Part shown: positions 18,235 through 26,084 of the stretch, one piece after another
Layout of the letters: every line of letters begins with the position of its first letter
Numbering within the stretch: the stretch's first letter is position 1
Origin: Peptococcaceae bacterium UBA7702
GTDB taxonomy: Bacteria; Bacillota; Dehalobacteriia; UBA7702
Direction of reading: 5' to 3'
Assembly (NCBI GenBank): GCA_002482535.1
Contig: DLGE01000001.1
Location: 1,070,536-1,134,535 of the forward strand
DNA length: 64,000 bases
Program-made: the position numbers and the translations under genes
The notes under the pieces: generated by a model
What the model was told of the DNA's origin: nothing
The model's input: only the letters and a program-made list of their open reading frames with translations
Database searches by the model: none

Positions 18235-19701
18235 ATGAAAAGAAATTTCGTTCAAAAACAGTCCGTCCAGTATCAGGTATTAAATGATCATCAATGTGAG
18301 GCCATCGCCGAAAATATTTTCGGGGTTTTGGAAAGAACCGGTTGTATGGTGCGGAATGGAAAAGCCCGCGGGATGCTGAAGGAAGCCGGCTGTAAGGTAG
18401 AAGGCGAAAGAGTCTGGCTACCAAGAGCTTTGGTGGAATGGGCGGTCAGGAGCTGCCCCTCTTCCATCACCATGTATGACCGCTTCGCCAAACCCGCCTT
18501 CACTTTAGCGCCCCATCAAGCCAATTTCGGCCCCACCAACTCCGACACCTTTGTCTACGACATGACCACCGATGAAAAGCGCCGCGCCACCTTAGAGGAC
18601 GCCAAAAAGTATGCGATTCTCTGCGACAATCTGCCCAATATGGACTGGGCCAGCACCCTTGTAATGATCTCCGACCTTGATGACAGGCTCGCCGATTTAT
18701 ATGAACTTAATACAGCGCTACGCTTAACCTCAAAGCCGATCATGAATTTCTCCTTTGCCCCGGATAACCTTAGAGAAATGATTGAAATGTGCGAAGTTAT
18801 CGCCGGCGGCGCCGACAGCCTGGCCCTGCATCCTTTCATCATGACGATGATCTGCCCCATCGATCCGCTCCAGCATTCCGAAGGTGGACTGGATCAGATC
18901 ATGTACATGGCCGGTAAAAATCTTCCCTATCTCTACGTACCCGGAATGTCCTTGGGGCTCAGTTCGCCGACGACCTTTGCCGGCTCCATTTCCCTGGGCA
19001 TGGCCGACGCTTTTGTCGGTCTCGTCGTCGGTCAGCTGACCAAAAAAGGATCGCCCTTCATTTCCTGTAACTATACCGATAACATCAATCCACGGACCGT
19101 TACCATTACCTACTCCCATCCCGAATACCAGCTTGTCACTGCCGCCAGCGCCGATGTTTACCGTTATCTCGGGATCCCTTTCAGCACAAATTGCGGCGCT
19201 TCCAGCTCCGGTATATTTGATGAAGAATATGTTTTCGAATGCACAACATCGTTGCATAACGCTTTGCTCAGCGGCACCAATATGGGTTTTGCAATCGGTA
19301 GTACCGAATGCGGCAGATCATCTTCCCCGGAAGCCCTGGTTTTCTGTGATGAAGCTCTCGGTTTCCTGAAGCGCACGGTTGAAGGTATTGAGATCAGCGA
19401 ATACACCTTGGCTGCCGATCTTATCGACAAGGTGGGGCCCGGCGGTAATTTTTTGGCGGAAGAAACTACCGTGAAAGAGCTCCGAGGTTTCTGGAAGTCC
19501 GATGTCATCGTCGATATGCCCTACGACCAGCGTAAAACAGAAAAGTATCCCGATATGAAGGAGCGCCTCCATGCCAAAGTCGAAGAAATCGTCGCCAAAG
19601 GTCCCAGGTATCCTTTGGCTGCGGACCTTGAAGCCAAACTTGATGCGATTGTAAAAGAAGCGGAAGCACGCGTAAGAAAAATGAAAGAAGCGAACAAATA
19701 A
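18235..19701 (+). CDS. MttB-family (trimethylamine methyltransferase superfamily) corrinoid methyltransferase, non-pyrrolysine
   Basis: A 488-residue protein of normal length for the MttB superfamily. These enzymes move a methyl group from a methylated amine to a corrinoid protein. The reading frame has no in-frame amber codon, so this is the pyrrolysine-free branch, which includes MtgB (glycine betaine) and relatives acting on proline betaine, carnitine or similar quaternary amines. Recognisable blocks include RTGCMVRNGKARGML and GGLDQIMYMAGK. No corrinoid protein or corrinoid:THF methyltransferase gene lies nearby. A sigma54 activator is divergent, and two SpoVA-like membrane proteins follow. 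The substrate is not deducible. Confidence 0.9.
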   Translation: MKRNFVQKQSVQYQVLNDHQCEAIAENIFGVLERTGCMVRNGKARGMLKEAGCKVEGERVWLPRALVEWAVRSCPSSITMYDRFAKPAFTLAPHQANFGPTNSDTFVYDMTTDEKRRATLEDAKKYAILCDNLPNMDWASTLVMISDLDDRLADLYELNTALRLTSKPIMNFSFAPDNLREMIEMCEVIAGGADSLALHPFIMTMICPIDPLQHSEGGLDQIMYMAGKNLPYLYVPGMSLGLSSPTTFAGSISLGMADAFVGLVVGQLTKKGSPFISCNYTDNINPRTVTITYSHPEYQLVTAASADVYRYLGIPFSTNCGASSSGIFDEEYVFECTTSLHNALLSGTNMGFAIGSTECGRSSSPEALVFCDEALGFLKRTVEGIEISEYTLAADLIDKVGPGGNFLAEETTVKELRGFWKSDVIVDMPYDQRKTEKYPDMKERLHAKVEEIVAKGPRYPLAADLEAKLDAIVKEAEARVRKMKEANK

Positions 19702-19713
19702 CTTTCTTTTCGA

Positions 19714-19750
19714 ATATCCCGGACAAAAGCAAGTCTTTTGTCCGGGATAT
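19714..19750 (+). repeat. Perfect 16-bp intercistronic hairpin
   Basis: ATATCCCGGACAAAAG and its exact complement enclose a five-base loop. No T-run follows; the stem ends three bases before the GAGGT ribosome binding site of the next gene. It looks like an mRNA-stability or expression-balancing element between the methyltransferase and the membrane-protein genes rather than a full terminator. Confidence 0.8.
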
Positions 19751-19763
19751 CATGAGGTATCTT

Positions 19764-20153
19764 ATGAAAAAAGAATTCAAATCCTTATACGGTGCATTCA
19801 TCATCAGCGGCTGCTTCGGTATCTTGATGGAACTCTTACTGATGCTTTTCCGTGTCCTCGGTTTGCCCTATTCCGGCGGCATCATGGCGAGCCTAATCAC
19901 CGTCGGCCTGGTCGGCTCCATTCTCTATGTTTTCGGCCTTTATCAAAAGCTGGAAAAGTTTGGAGGCTGCGGTTCCTATCTCCCATTCAGCGGCTTTGCC
20001 GCCGGGACTGCCGCCATGATCATCGGGATGCGCTGCGACGGAATTCCCCTAAAAAAGGCAATTTTTACAACGCTTAAAATGATGCTAATCTTTATTATAA
20101 TCTGTATCGCGGTCTGCTTTTTCTTCGGCATAATTGCGGCATTGATCGGCTAA
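19764..20153 (+). CDS. SpoVAC/SpoVAE-like membrane protein, first of a pair
   Basis: About 129 residues with three to four membrane helices. The core GLYQKLEKFGGCGSYLPFSG aligns by eye with GLYDKIGKFAGAGSIVPISG in the genuine SpoVAC of this window (55.0-55.5 kb), so I place it in the SpoVAC/SpoVAEb family. SpoVA proteins form the channel for dipicolinic acid in spores. Here the gene sits behind an MttB-type methyltransferase, not in a spore operon, so I infer a channel or carrier for the methylated substrate or product. GAGGT lies five bases before ATG 19764. Confidence 0.7.
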   Translation: MKKEFKSLYGAFIISGCFGILMELLLMLFRVLGLPYSGGIMASLITVGLVGSILYVFGLYQKLEKFGGCGSYLPFSGFAAGTAAMIIGMRCDGIPLKKAIFTTLKMMLIFIIICIAVCFFFGIIAALIG

Positions 20154-20167
20154 GGAGGAGATAAAGT

Positions 20168-20569
20168 ATGGTTTTTATTTACGCCTTTCTCTTACCGGCC
20201 ATCCTCTGCGCGTTTTTCCAGTTTATGCTCAATCATACAAAACTGGATTTACTCAAAATTTTGGCAACGGTATGGATTTTGGGAGGTCTCCTCGGTGCTC
20301 TCGGTGTTATGGGCATCCTGGAGCAATATGCCGGCGGCGGCGCCATGGCCACGATTATGGGCGCCGGCAGCATGGTCGCAAACAGTGCCATCATTGCTTT
20401 TGAAGGTAACATCGGTGCTTGTATCGGGATGCTGGGATCCTTCGTTGGGATCATGGCGTTCATTCTCATTCTGGGCATCGTCGCCGCCATCTGCTATATG
20501 AAAAAGCACCCCGACTATGAGAAAAAATTGACGATTGACTCGGCCTCCGGCGACAAGCCGGACCTTTGA
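20168..20569 (+). CDS. SpoVAE-like membrane protein, second of a pair
   Basis: A 133-residue integral membrane protein with about four helices. The segment LEQYAGGGAMATIMGAGSM resembles the IDFAGMGASVPLCGFGNT region of SpoVAE in this window, and the spacing of Gly-rich turns and helices is the same. It begins 14 bases after the preceding SpoVA-like gene, with AAGGAG upstream, so the two are probably made together and may form a hetero-oligomeric membrane complex. The resemblance is weaker than for its partner. Spore function is unlikely from the neighbourhood but not excluded. Confidence 0.6.
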   Translation: MVFIYAFLLPAILCAFFQFMLNHTKLDLLKILATVWILGGLLGALGVMGILEQYAGGGAMATIMGAGSMVANSAIIAFEGNIGACIGMLGSFVGIMAFILILGIVAAICYMKKHPDYEKKLTIDSASGDKPDL

Positions 20570-20610
20570 ATCACCGGTATCAGGTCACTCGCCGCTCTCC
20601 GTAAATAAAA

Positions 20611-20643
20611 GAATACCCATTGATGTGATGTCAATGGGTATTC
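20611..20643 (-). terminator. Terminator of the infC-rpmI-rplT operon
   Basis: A perfect 13-bp stem (GAATACCCATTGA and its complement, loop of seven) is followed on the minus strand by TTTTATTT. On the plus strand no T-run follows, though it could still help end the SpoVA-like transcript. Confidence 0.85.
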
Positions 20644-20654
20644 GCTTATAAAAC

Positions 20655-21011
20655 TTATTTCAGATTCGCTTTGGCGATTTCTACGTAGCCGGTGAAAGCC
20701 GCGGGGTCGGAAACGGCCAGTTCCGCCAAGATCTTGCGGTTGACGCTGACGTTACCTTTATGCAAACCGTTCATCAATCTGCTGTAGGAAATATCGTTCA
20801 TGCGGGCAGCAGCGTTGATGCGGGTGATCCACAATTTTCTGAAGTCGCCTTTCTTTTTGCGACGATGGGCAAAAGCGAAAGCGCCGGAGCGCAAAGACTG
20901 CTGTTTCGCGACTCTGTATAACTTGGAATACGAGGCCCTGTAGCCTTTCGCTAATTTAAGAACTTTTTTATGACGTGCGTGTTTTGCCACGCCTCTTTTA
21001 ATTCTGCTCAT
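20655..21011 (-). CDS. rplT: 50S ribosomal protein L20
   Basis: A 118-residue ribosomal protein of standard length. The basic N-terminus MSRIKRGVAKHARHKKVLK and the conserved RDFRKLWITRIN-like block (here GDFRKLWITRINAA) identify it. L20 is essential for early 50S assembly and in several bacteria represses its own operon through the infC leader. It is the last gene of infC-rpmI-rplT, 15 bases after rpmI. Confidence 0.99.
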   Translation of the reverse strand: MSRIKRGVAKHARHKKVLKLAKGYRASYSKLYRVAKQQSLRSGAFAFAHRRKKKGDFRKLWITRINAAARMNDISYSRLMNGLHKGNVSVNRKILAELAVSDPAAFTGYVEIAKANLK

Positions 21012-21026
21012 GATAACTACCTCCTC

Positions 21027-21221
21027 TTACAGACCAAGCATTCTTTTGACTTGTTTCATATTGGCATCAGAAATGAGACCGCTCTTTCTAAGGTTTCTCT
21101 TTCTTTTGGCGCTTTTCTTATTTAAAATATGGCTTTTAAAGGCTTTCATTCTTTTGACTTTACCGCTGCCGGTAACTTTCGTTCTTTTCGCTAAGCCGCG
21201 ATGGGTTTTCATTTTAGGCAT
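21027..21221 (-). CDS. rpmI: 50S ribosomal protein L35
   Basis: A 64-residue highly basic protein starting MPKMKTHRGLAKRTKVTGSG, the L35 signature, and ending in a short Arg/Lys-rich helix. It is a structural component of the large ribosomal subunit. It sits between infC and rplT with gaps of only 14-15 bases, the usual operon order. Confidence 0.99.
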   Translation of the reverse strand: MPKMKTHRGLAKRTKVTGSGKVKRMKAFKSHILNKKSAKRKRNLRKSGLISDANMKQVKRMLGL

Positions 21222-21235
21222 AATTATGCTCCTCC

Positions 21236-21751
21236 TTATTTCTCGACTCTTGGCACTAAAATCATTGTCATATTGCGGCCTTCCACTTTGGCCGGTTTTT
21301 CAATGCTGGAGAAGTCGGCCAAGCGTTCCGCCATGCGGACGCAAAGTTGCCTGCCAAGTTCGGGATGGGTAATTTCCCTGCCCCGGAACATGATGGTAAC
21401 TTTGACCTTATCACCGGCCTTCAAAAAACGCTCGCCGTTTTTGGCCTTTGTTTCAAAGTCGTGATCTTCGATGTTGGGACGAAGCTTCACTTCCTTCATT
21501 GCAATCACCTTTTGATTTTTCTTTGTTTCCTTTTCCCTTTTGACCTGTTCAAAACGATGCTTCCCGTAGTCCATGATTTTGCAGACCGGCGGTTTGCCCT
21601 GAGGGGCAATTTCCACGAGATCAAGGCCACGTTCATTGGCAAGGCGTTGGGCATCTTTAATGGGCGTGACATCAAGCTGGGTACCGTCGACGTCGATCAG
21701 ACGTACCTGCGGGACACGAATTTGTTCGTTAATGCGCAGTTCTTTAAAAAT
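21236..21751 (-). CDS. infC: Translation initiation factor IF-3, ATT start codon
   Basis: A 171-residue IF-3. The visible blocks are RINEQIRVPQVRLID at the N-terminus, the EIAPQGKPPVCKIMDYGK linker region, and a C-terminal domain with the VTIMFRGREITHPELG block. A start at the first conventional codon would remove about 45 conserved N-terminal residues. The only fitting start is ATT at 21751, seven bases after a perfect GGAGGTG (21759-21765). An AUU start is the known device by which IF-3 limits its own synthesis. The operon has a leader attenuator and a strong promoter. Confidence 0.95.
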   Translation of the reverse strand: MFKELRINEQIRVPQVRLIDVDGTQLDVTPIKDAQRLANERGLDLVEIAPQGKPPVCKIMDYGKHRFEQVKREKETKKNQKVIAMKEVKLRPNIEDHDFETKAKNGERFLKAGDKVKVTIMFRGREITHPELGRQLCVRMAERLADFSSIEKPAKVEGRNMTMILVPRVEK

Positions 21752-21780
21752 GGCGATTCACCTCCGAAAGGTTGATTTTA

Positions 21781-21902
21781 CAAAACAAAAAGCGGATGAA
21801 ATCATCCGCCGCAAATACAAATCCATATCATGAATGGGGTTCATATGAACCTTACCACCGTTAAGCGTAAGGTGAGAAGCGGACACTTCTGCTTTCTTTT
21901 GC
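21781..21902 (-). promoter_or_regulatory. infC leader with attenuator (L20-leader type)
   Basis: The transcript leader between the promoter and infC ends in a perfect intrinsic terminator: GCGGATGA, AA loop, TCATCCGC (21792-21809), followed by TTTTTGTTTTG on the minus strand. Upstream are TCTCACCTTACG and GGTAAGGTTCA segments that can pair with each other as an alternative fold. This is the layout of Bacillota L20 leaders, in which excess L20 stabilises termination. The exact family assignment is inferred, not searched. Confidence 0.8.
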
Positions 21903-21908
21903 TTTCAT

Positions 21909-21937
21909 AGTATAACGAAAATACGGCTTTTTGTCAA
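21909..21937 (-). promoter_or_regulatory. SigA-type promoter of the infC operon
   Basis: TTGACA (21932-21937) and TATACT (21909-21914) are separated by exactly 17 bases on the minus strand, a near-consensus promoter. Confidence 0.9.
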
Positions 21938-21940
21938 TGA

Positions 21941-22939
21941 TTATTTTTCCGTATATAAAAACATCGGGAAAGTGAGGTATTCACAATAACCGAGCCGATC
22001 AATGGTAACGTAACCGGGGTCGGCATTGATTACCTGAGGAATGCGGTTGACGATAGAGGCCGCCGTATGCTCCAGGGTTTTGGGAGCATTCACCTCAAAG
22101 CTGAGGTTCGGTTCTCCCGTAAAAGACCAGGCGCAGGAATCACGGTCGCTACCTGTATAGACTTTGCCGATGCATTCCGTCTCAATGATGCCGCCGAATC
22201 GGGTCATTGTCGTTACCAAAGCGCTCATGCCGACACACTTGCCCTTTGCCACGGTGCCGCCGTAGGCTGCCGAATAGAGATCATCGTGGTATACGTAGGG
22301 CGTGCATGTTTGGGTTTGCGCCGTGACACCCCAGCCCAGCTTCGTCCCAAGAAGTTCGTTGGCATGCCAAAGATAGGTCGGGGAAAAGCGCTTCTGAAAA
22401 CGTTCGCTGAATTCTTTCACCGGAAGCCCCACGCCGTGGTCGGCGGCGAGGGCGGCTCCGTAATCATCGATGTTATAGCGGAGGGTTCCGCGGATGCGAT
22501 CAATGCGGCTCACCGAGGAGGCAAAGGCCGTCACCGCGTGAAGCCAAAAGCAGTCCTGAAAGCCGGAAGCGGTCAGTGTCACGCCATGTTCCTTGGCGAT
22601 CCGGTCAAGATCGGCGGTGAGTTCCGGTGAAGTAGCATAGGGAAAGAGGGCTTCTTCGGAAGTGGTGATCACGTTGATGCCCCGCCGCAAACACTTTTCA
22701 ACGGTGGGAGCGATCTCTTTAAGGCCGCCGCCAATGGTGATGACGGCGATATCCGCTTTGACCTTTGCGAAAACAGCTTTTTCGTCCCCGGTGACTGCCG
22801 TATCCGCAACCTTCACACCGCTTAAGCGGCGGTCACAATCGACAACGGCACAAAGGTGTCCGCCGTGTTCCGTGACGTAGCGGGCGATTTGTTTGCCGGT
22901 GTTGCCGTAGCCGAAAAGTATGACATCGATCTTTTTCAT
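21941..22939 (-). CDS. Dihydrodipicolinate-reductase-like protein, 2,4-diaminopentanoate dehydrogenase type
   Basis: A 332-residue oxidoreductase with a Rossmann N-terminus (VILFGYGNTGKQIARYV). The middle holds GVTLTASGFQDCFWLHAV, where family members carry a substrate-binding GxnPGfv-like turn. Length and layout resemble 2,4-diaminopentanoate dehydrogenase (Ord), which works in anaerobic ornithine breakdown, more than the shorter DapB of lysine synthesis. No other ornithine-pathway gene is adjacent, so the substrate is a guess. GGGGGTG lies eight bases before ATG 22939. It lies between thrS and infC on the same strand. Confidence 0.65.
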   Translation of the reverse strand: MKKIDVILFGYGNTGKQIARYVTEHGGHLCAVVDCDRRLSGVKVADTAVTGDEKAVFAKVKADIAVITIGGGLKEIAPTVEKCLRRGINVITTSEEALFPYATSPELTADLDRIAKEHGVTLTASGFQDCFWLHAVTAFASSVSRIDRIRGTLRYNIDDYGAALAADHGVGLPVKEFSERFQKRFSPTYLWHANELLGTKLGWGVTAQTQTCTPYVYHDDLYSAAYGGTVAKGKCVGMSALVTTMTRFGGIIETECIGKVYTGSDRDSCAWSFTGEPNLSFEVNAPKTLEHTAASIVNRIPQVINADPGYVTIDRLGYCEYLTFPMFLYTEK

Positions 22940-23022
22940 ATGCACTTCACCCCCTTTCGTATATCCATCACGTTCATCTTATTTTAGAGGCTTTTGGCCG
23001 CTGTTGTCAAGTGGCCAAAAGG

Positions 23023-24930
23023 CTACTTGCGTTCCTTGATTTCCGCGACGATTTCCGCGGTCAACTCGTTAACGTCTCTGACCCCCAGATCCCCTTGGCC
23101 GTGGCGGCGCAGGGAAATGGTGCCGTTTTCCATTTCTTTATCTCCGGCCACCAGGGCGTAGGGAATGCGCATGGCGTGGCTTTCCCTGATCTTATAGCCG
23201 ATTTTTTCGTTGCGGCCGTCCACTTCGGCGCGGATGCCCTGAGCTTTCATGGCGGCGCAGATTTTCTCAATATAGGGCAGCTGATGGTCGGTAATGGACA
23301 TCAACCGCACCTGCACCGGAGCGAGCCAGGTGGGGAATGCGCCGGCGAAGTGTTCCGTCAAGATGCCGATGAACCGCTCAATGCTGCCGAAAGCCACACG
23401 ATGGATCATCACCGGGCGGTGTTTTTCACCGTCTTCGCCGATATAAGTGATATCAAATTTTTCCGGCATCTGAAAATCCAGCTGAATGGTACCGCACTGC
23501 CACGTTCTGCCGAGGCAGTCTTTTAGATGAAAGTCAATTTTAGGACCGTAGAAAGCGCCGTCGCCTTCATTGACCTGATAGCTTAAGCCCTCTTCGTCCA
23601 TGGCGTTCCTTAAAGCGTCGGTAGCGGCTTCCCAGATTTCGTCGCTGCCCATGGCGTCTTCCGGCTTGGTGGAAAGTTCCAGATGGTACTCAAAACCGAA
23701 AAGGCGATAGACCTCATCGATGAGCTTGATGACACTCTTGATCTCATCTTTGATTTGGGATTCCAGCATAAAGATATGGGCGTCGTCCTGGGTAAAGCAA
23801 CGCACACGCATCAGGCCGTGGAGAGCGCCGCTTTTTTCATGGCGGTGAACCAGGCCCATTTCCCCCATGCGGATGGGCAGTTCCCTGTAGCTGTGCAGGC
23901 TATTTTTATAGACCAGGATCGCGCCGGGGCAATTCATCGGTTTGACGGCAAAATCCACGTCGTCAATTTTGGTAAAGTACATATTATCTTTGTAATGATC
24001 CCAGTGGCCGGATTGCTCCCATAAGCTCCGGTTTAGAATCAGCGGCGTGCGAATTTCAGCGTAACCGGCTTTCTGATGCAGTTCCCGCCAGTAGTTTTCC
24101 AATTCGTTTCTGAGGATCATGCCGTTGGGCAGGAAAAAGGGGAAACCTGGGCCTTCGTCCATGACGGTAAAGAGACCCAATTCCTGGCCGATCCTTCTGT
24201 GGTCCCGTTTCTTCGCTTCTTCCAGCAGCGCCAGGTATTCGTCGAGTTGCGCCTGTTTCGGGAAGGAAGTGGCGTAAACGCGCTGGAGCATCTTGTTCTT
24301 TTCATCGCCCCGCCAATAAGCGCCGGCGATGGACATCAGCTTAAAGGCTTTGATCTTTTCCGTGGAAGGCAGATGCGGCCCAGCGCAGAGATCAAGGAAA
24401 CCGCCCTGTTGATAGGTGCTGATTTCAGCGTCGGCGGGGAGATCGTTGATGAGCTCCACTTTATAGCTTTCACCGCGATCGGCAAAATATTGCAGCGCCT
24501 CCGCTCTGGAAATCACCGATTTCATAAAAGGCCTGCCCTCTTTGGCAATGCGGGCCATCTCTTTTTCGATGGCGGGGAAATCGTCCTCGCTGAAGACGTG
24601 GGACGAATCGAAATCGTAATAGAAGCCGTCTTTGATGGCGGGGCCAATGCCGAATTTCGTATCGGGGAAAAGATTCTGCACTGCCTCGGCCAGCAAGTGG
24701 GAACTGCTGTGGCGAAAGATCCGCTGCCCCGCTTCATCCTCCCAGGTGAGGATTTTCAGGGTAACGTCGTGGTCGAGCACGGTATTCAAATCCCGGACTG
24801 CGCCGTCGACTTCGCCGCCGAGGGCGTTTTTCGCCAATTTATGGCTGATGCTTTTGGCCACTTCGGCAATGGTTACCTTTTCTTCATATTCCCGGCTGCC
24901 ACCGTCGGGAAAGGTGATCTTTACACTCAT
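23023..24930 (-). CDS. thrS: Threonyl-tRNA synthetase
   Basis: A 635-residue class II aminoacyl-tRNA synthetase that charges tRNA-Thr. The domains run TGS (1-60), the SAD editing domain with HSSSHLLAEA and the CAGPH zinc-type motif, a catalytic core with the class II motifs (motif 2 around RMGEMGLVHRHEKSGALHGLMRVR; motif 3 in the HRVAFGSIERF segment) and a C-terminal anticodon-binding domain. Length is standard. Expression is controlled by an upstream T-box with a consensus promoter. Confidence 0.98.
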   Translation of the reverse strand: MSVKITFPDGGSREYEEKVTIAEVAKSISHKLAKNALGGEVDGAVRDLNTVLDHDVTLKILTWEDEAGQRIFRHSSSHLLAEAVQNLFPDTKFGIGPAIKDGFYYDFDSSHVFSEDDFPAIEKEMARIAKEGRPFMKSVISRAEALQYFADRGESYKVELINDLPADAEISTYQQGGFLDLCAGPHLPSTEKIKAFKLMSIAGAYWRGDEKNKMLQRVYATSFPKQAQLDEYLALLEEAKKRDHRRIGQELGLFTVMDEGPGFPFFLPNGMILRNELENYWRELHQKAGYAEIRTPLILNRSLWEQSGHWDHYKDNMYFTKIDDVDFAVKPMNCPGAILVYKNSLHSYRELPIRMGEMGLVHRHEKSGALHGLMRVRCFTQDDAHIFMLESQIKDEIKSVIKLIDEVYRLFGFEYHLELSTKPEDAMGSDEIWEAATDALRNAMDEEGLSYQVNEGDGAFYGPKIDFHLKDCLGRTWQCGTIQLDFQMPEKFDITYIGEDGEKHRPVMIHRVAFGSIERFIGILTEHFAGAFPTWLAPVQVRLMSITDHQLPYIEKICAAMKAQGIRAEVDGRNEKIGYKIRESHAMRIPYALVAGDKEMENGTISLRRHGQGDLGVRDVNELTAEIVAEIKERK

Positions 24931-24950
24931 ATCAATAACCTCCCAAACAA

Positions 24951-25190
24951 TAAAAAAGACGCGTCTCCAAAGAGACGAGTCATAACCCGCGGTTCCACTC
25001 TGTTTAAAGCAAACTGCTTTCCCTTGACGCCTTTAACGCAGCGACGCGTTTTCCCATACTGATTTTCCGGGAAACGGTTCCGGAACGGTCTTCTCTTTTT
25101 TCTTTCTGCCAATGTCTTCCAGCCAAGGACATTTTCTCTGACGGCGCAAAAAAAAGATACTCTTTCCATCATGACCTTTTTGATCTGTTC
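24951..25190 (-). promoter_or_regulatory. T-box leader of thrS
   Basis: On the minus strand the T-box sequence AGAGTGGAACCGCGGG lies at about 24986-25001. It is followed by a terminator (CGTCTC, TTTG, GAGACG, then TTTTTT) at about 24951-24982, whose 5' arm can alternatively pair with the T-box. The leader runs from the promoter for about 240 bases. The gene downstream implies tRNA-Thr sensing; I did not resolve the specifier loop with certainty. Confidence 0.92.
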
Positions 25191-25195
25191 TACTT

Positions 25196-25224
25196 ATTAT
25201 AATCTTCAAGACATTTTTTGTCAA
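25196..25224 (-). promoter_or_regulatory. Consensus SigA promoter of thrS
   Basis: TTGACA (25219-25224) and TATAAT (25196-25201) on the minus strand, 17 bases apart, are both perfect. Confidence 0.93.
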
Positions 25225-25271
25225 TGGCATATCCTCACCTCCTTTTCATAAATTTTACTGAGGTGAATCTC

Positions 25272-25979
25272 TTGACCAATCAGAAACGAACCCATAAAAA
25301 AATATGGTCTACCCTGCTTTTTTTCGGCCTTTGCCTCCTCGTAGCCTTTGGCGCCCGGGCTCTTTACACCCTTTGGGAAGACAGCAAGGTCGACACGGAC
25401 ACCCTGTTTTACGATGCTTTGGCGGACCTCAACGCATGGGATTCCTACCGCTACACCCTCGACGCCCGCCTGCTGCTGAATAATTATAAGACAGCGGAGA
25501 CCGTCGTCAGCGGTGAAGTCGATACCGAGGGCAACCTTCACGTGTTCGGCGAAATCATGGATACGGAAATGGAAGCCTACCAATTCGGCGAAACCCATTA
25601 TCGTTTCAATTCCGCCGCCAGAAAATGGATTCTGCTGGAAAACAGCCCTTTAACCACCAACGCCGTGCTGTTGATGGAAATTGAACCCGCCCTCAATTTC
25701 GCCTTTACGGAAACGGTTTCCGTGGCTTACAATGGGAAAGAAAGTGTCGGCGGCGACCGCCTCTTTCAATATACCGTCGTTCCCAAAGAGGGCTTTCACG
25801 TCGCCGACGCCTATTTTACCGACTTTACTTACGAAGTCGGCGTCAACGGCAGAACAGGTCAGATTGAGGAGGCCGTGATCCATGCCGCCTCCCGCACCGA
25901 TGCGCAAAACCGCCTGGAAGTTCTCGTCAACTTCTACGACATCAACGAAGATTTCGTGCTGACGCCGCCGGAAAATTGA
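25272..25979 (+). CDS. Membrane-anchored extracytoplasmic protein of unknown function
   Basis: About 235 residues. A basic N-terminus and one hydrophobic helix (about residues 10-30) form a signal anchor; the rest is predicted to be outside the cell and is rich in beta-strand-like alternation and Asp/Glu/Thr. It contains LNAWDSYRYTLDARLLL and repeated VDTEGNLHVFGEIMD-like segments, reminiscent of outer-leaflet LolA/LppX-type lipoprotein folds, but I do not recognise a family. TTG 25272 follows GAGGTG by six bases and is preferred over an ATG at 25218. It is divergent from thrS. Confidence 0.65.
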   Translation: MTNQKRTHKKIWSTLLFFGLCLLVAFGARALYTLWEDSKVDTDTLFYDALADLNAWDSYRYTLDARLLLNNYKTAETVVSGEVDTEGNLHVFGEIMDTEMEAYQFGETHYRFNSAARKWILLENSPLTTNAVLLMEIEPALNFAFTETVSVAYNGKESVGGDRLFQYTVVPKEGFHVADAYFTDFTYEVGVNGRTGQIEEAVIHAASRTDAQNRLEVLVNFYDINEDFVLTPPEN

Positions 25980-26020
25980 GGGAAGCAAAGACCCTCGAAA
26001 CTCCATTTGGCGGGATTTGA

Positions 26021-26048
26021 TTGATTTTTCCCAAAAACCAGGTATAAT
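26021..26048 (+). promoter_or_regulatory. SigA-type promoter of the TetR gene
   Basis: TTGATT and TATAAT are separated by 16 bases; the ATG follows at 26085 after an AAAGGAG site. Confidence 0.7.
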
Positions 26049-26084
26049 GAAACGTAAATCAAATGGGGACAAAGGAGCAAATTT

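Noticed and set aside
18235..19701. Pyrrolysine-containing MttB
   Set aside because: The 488-codon frame has no in-frame TAG, so it is the pyrrolysine-independent type.
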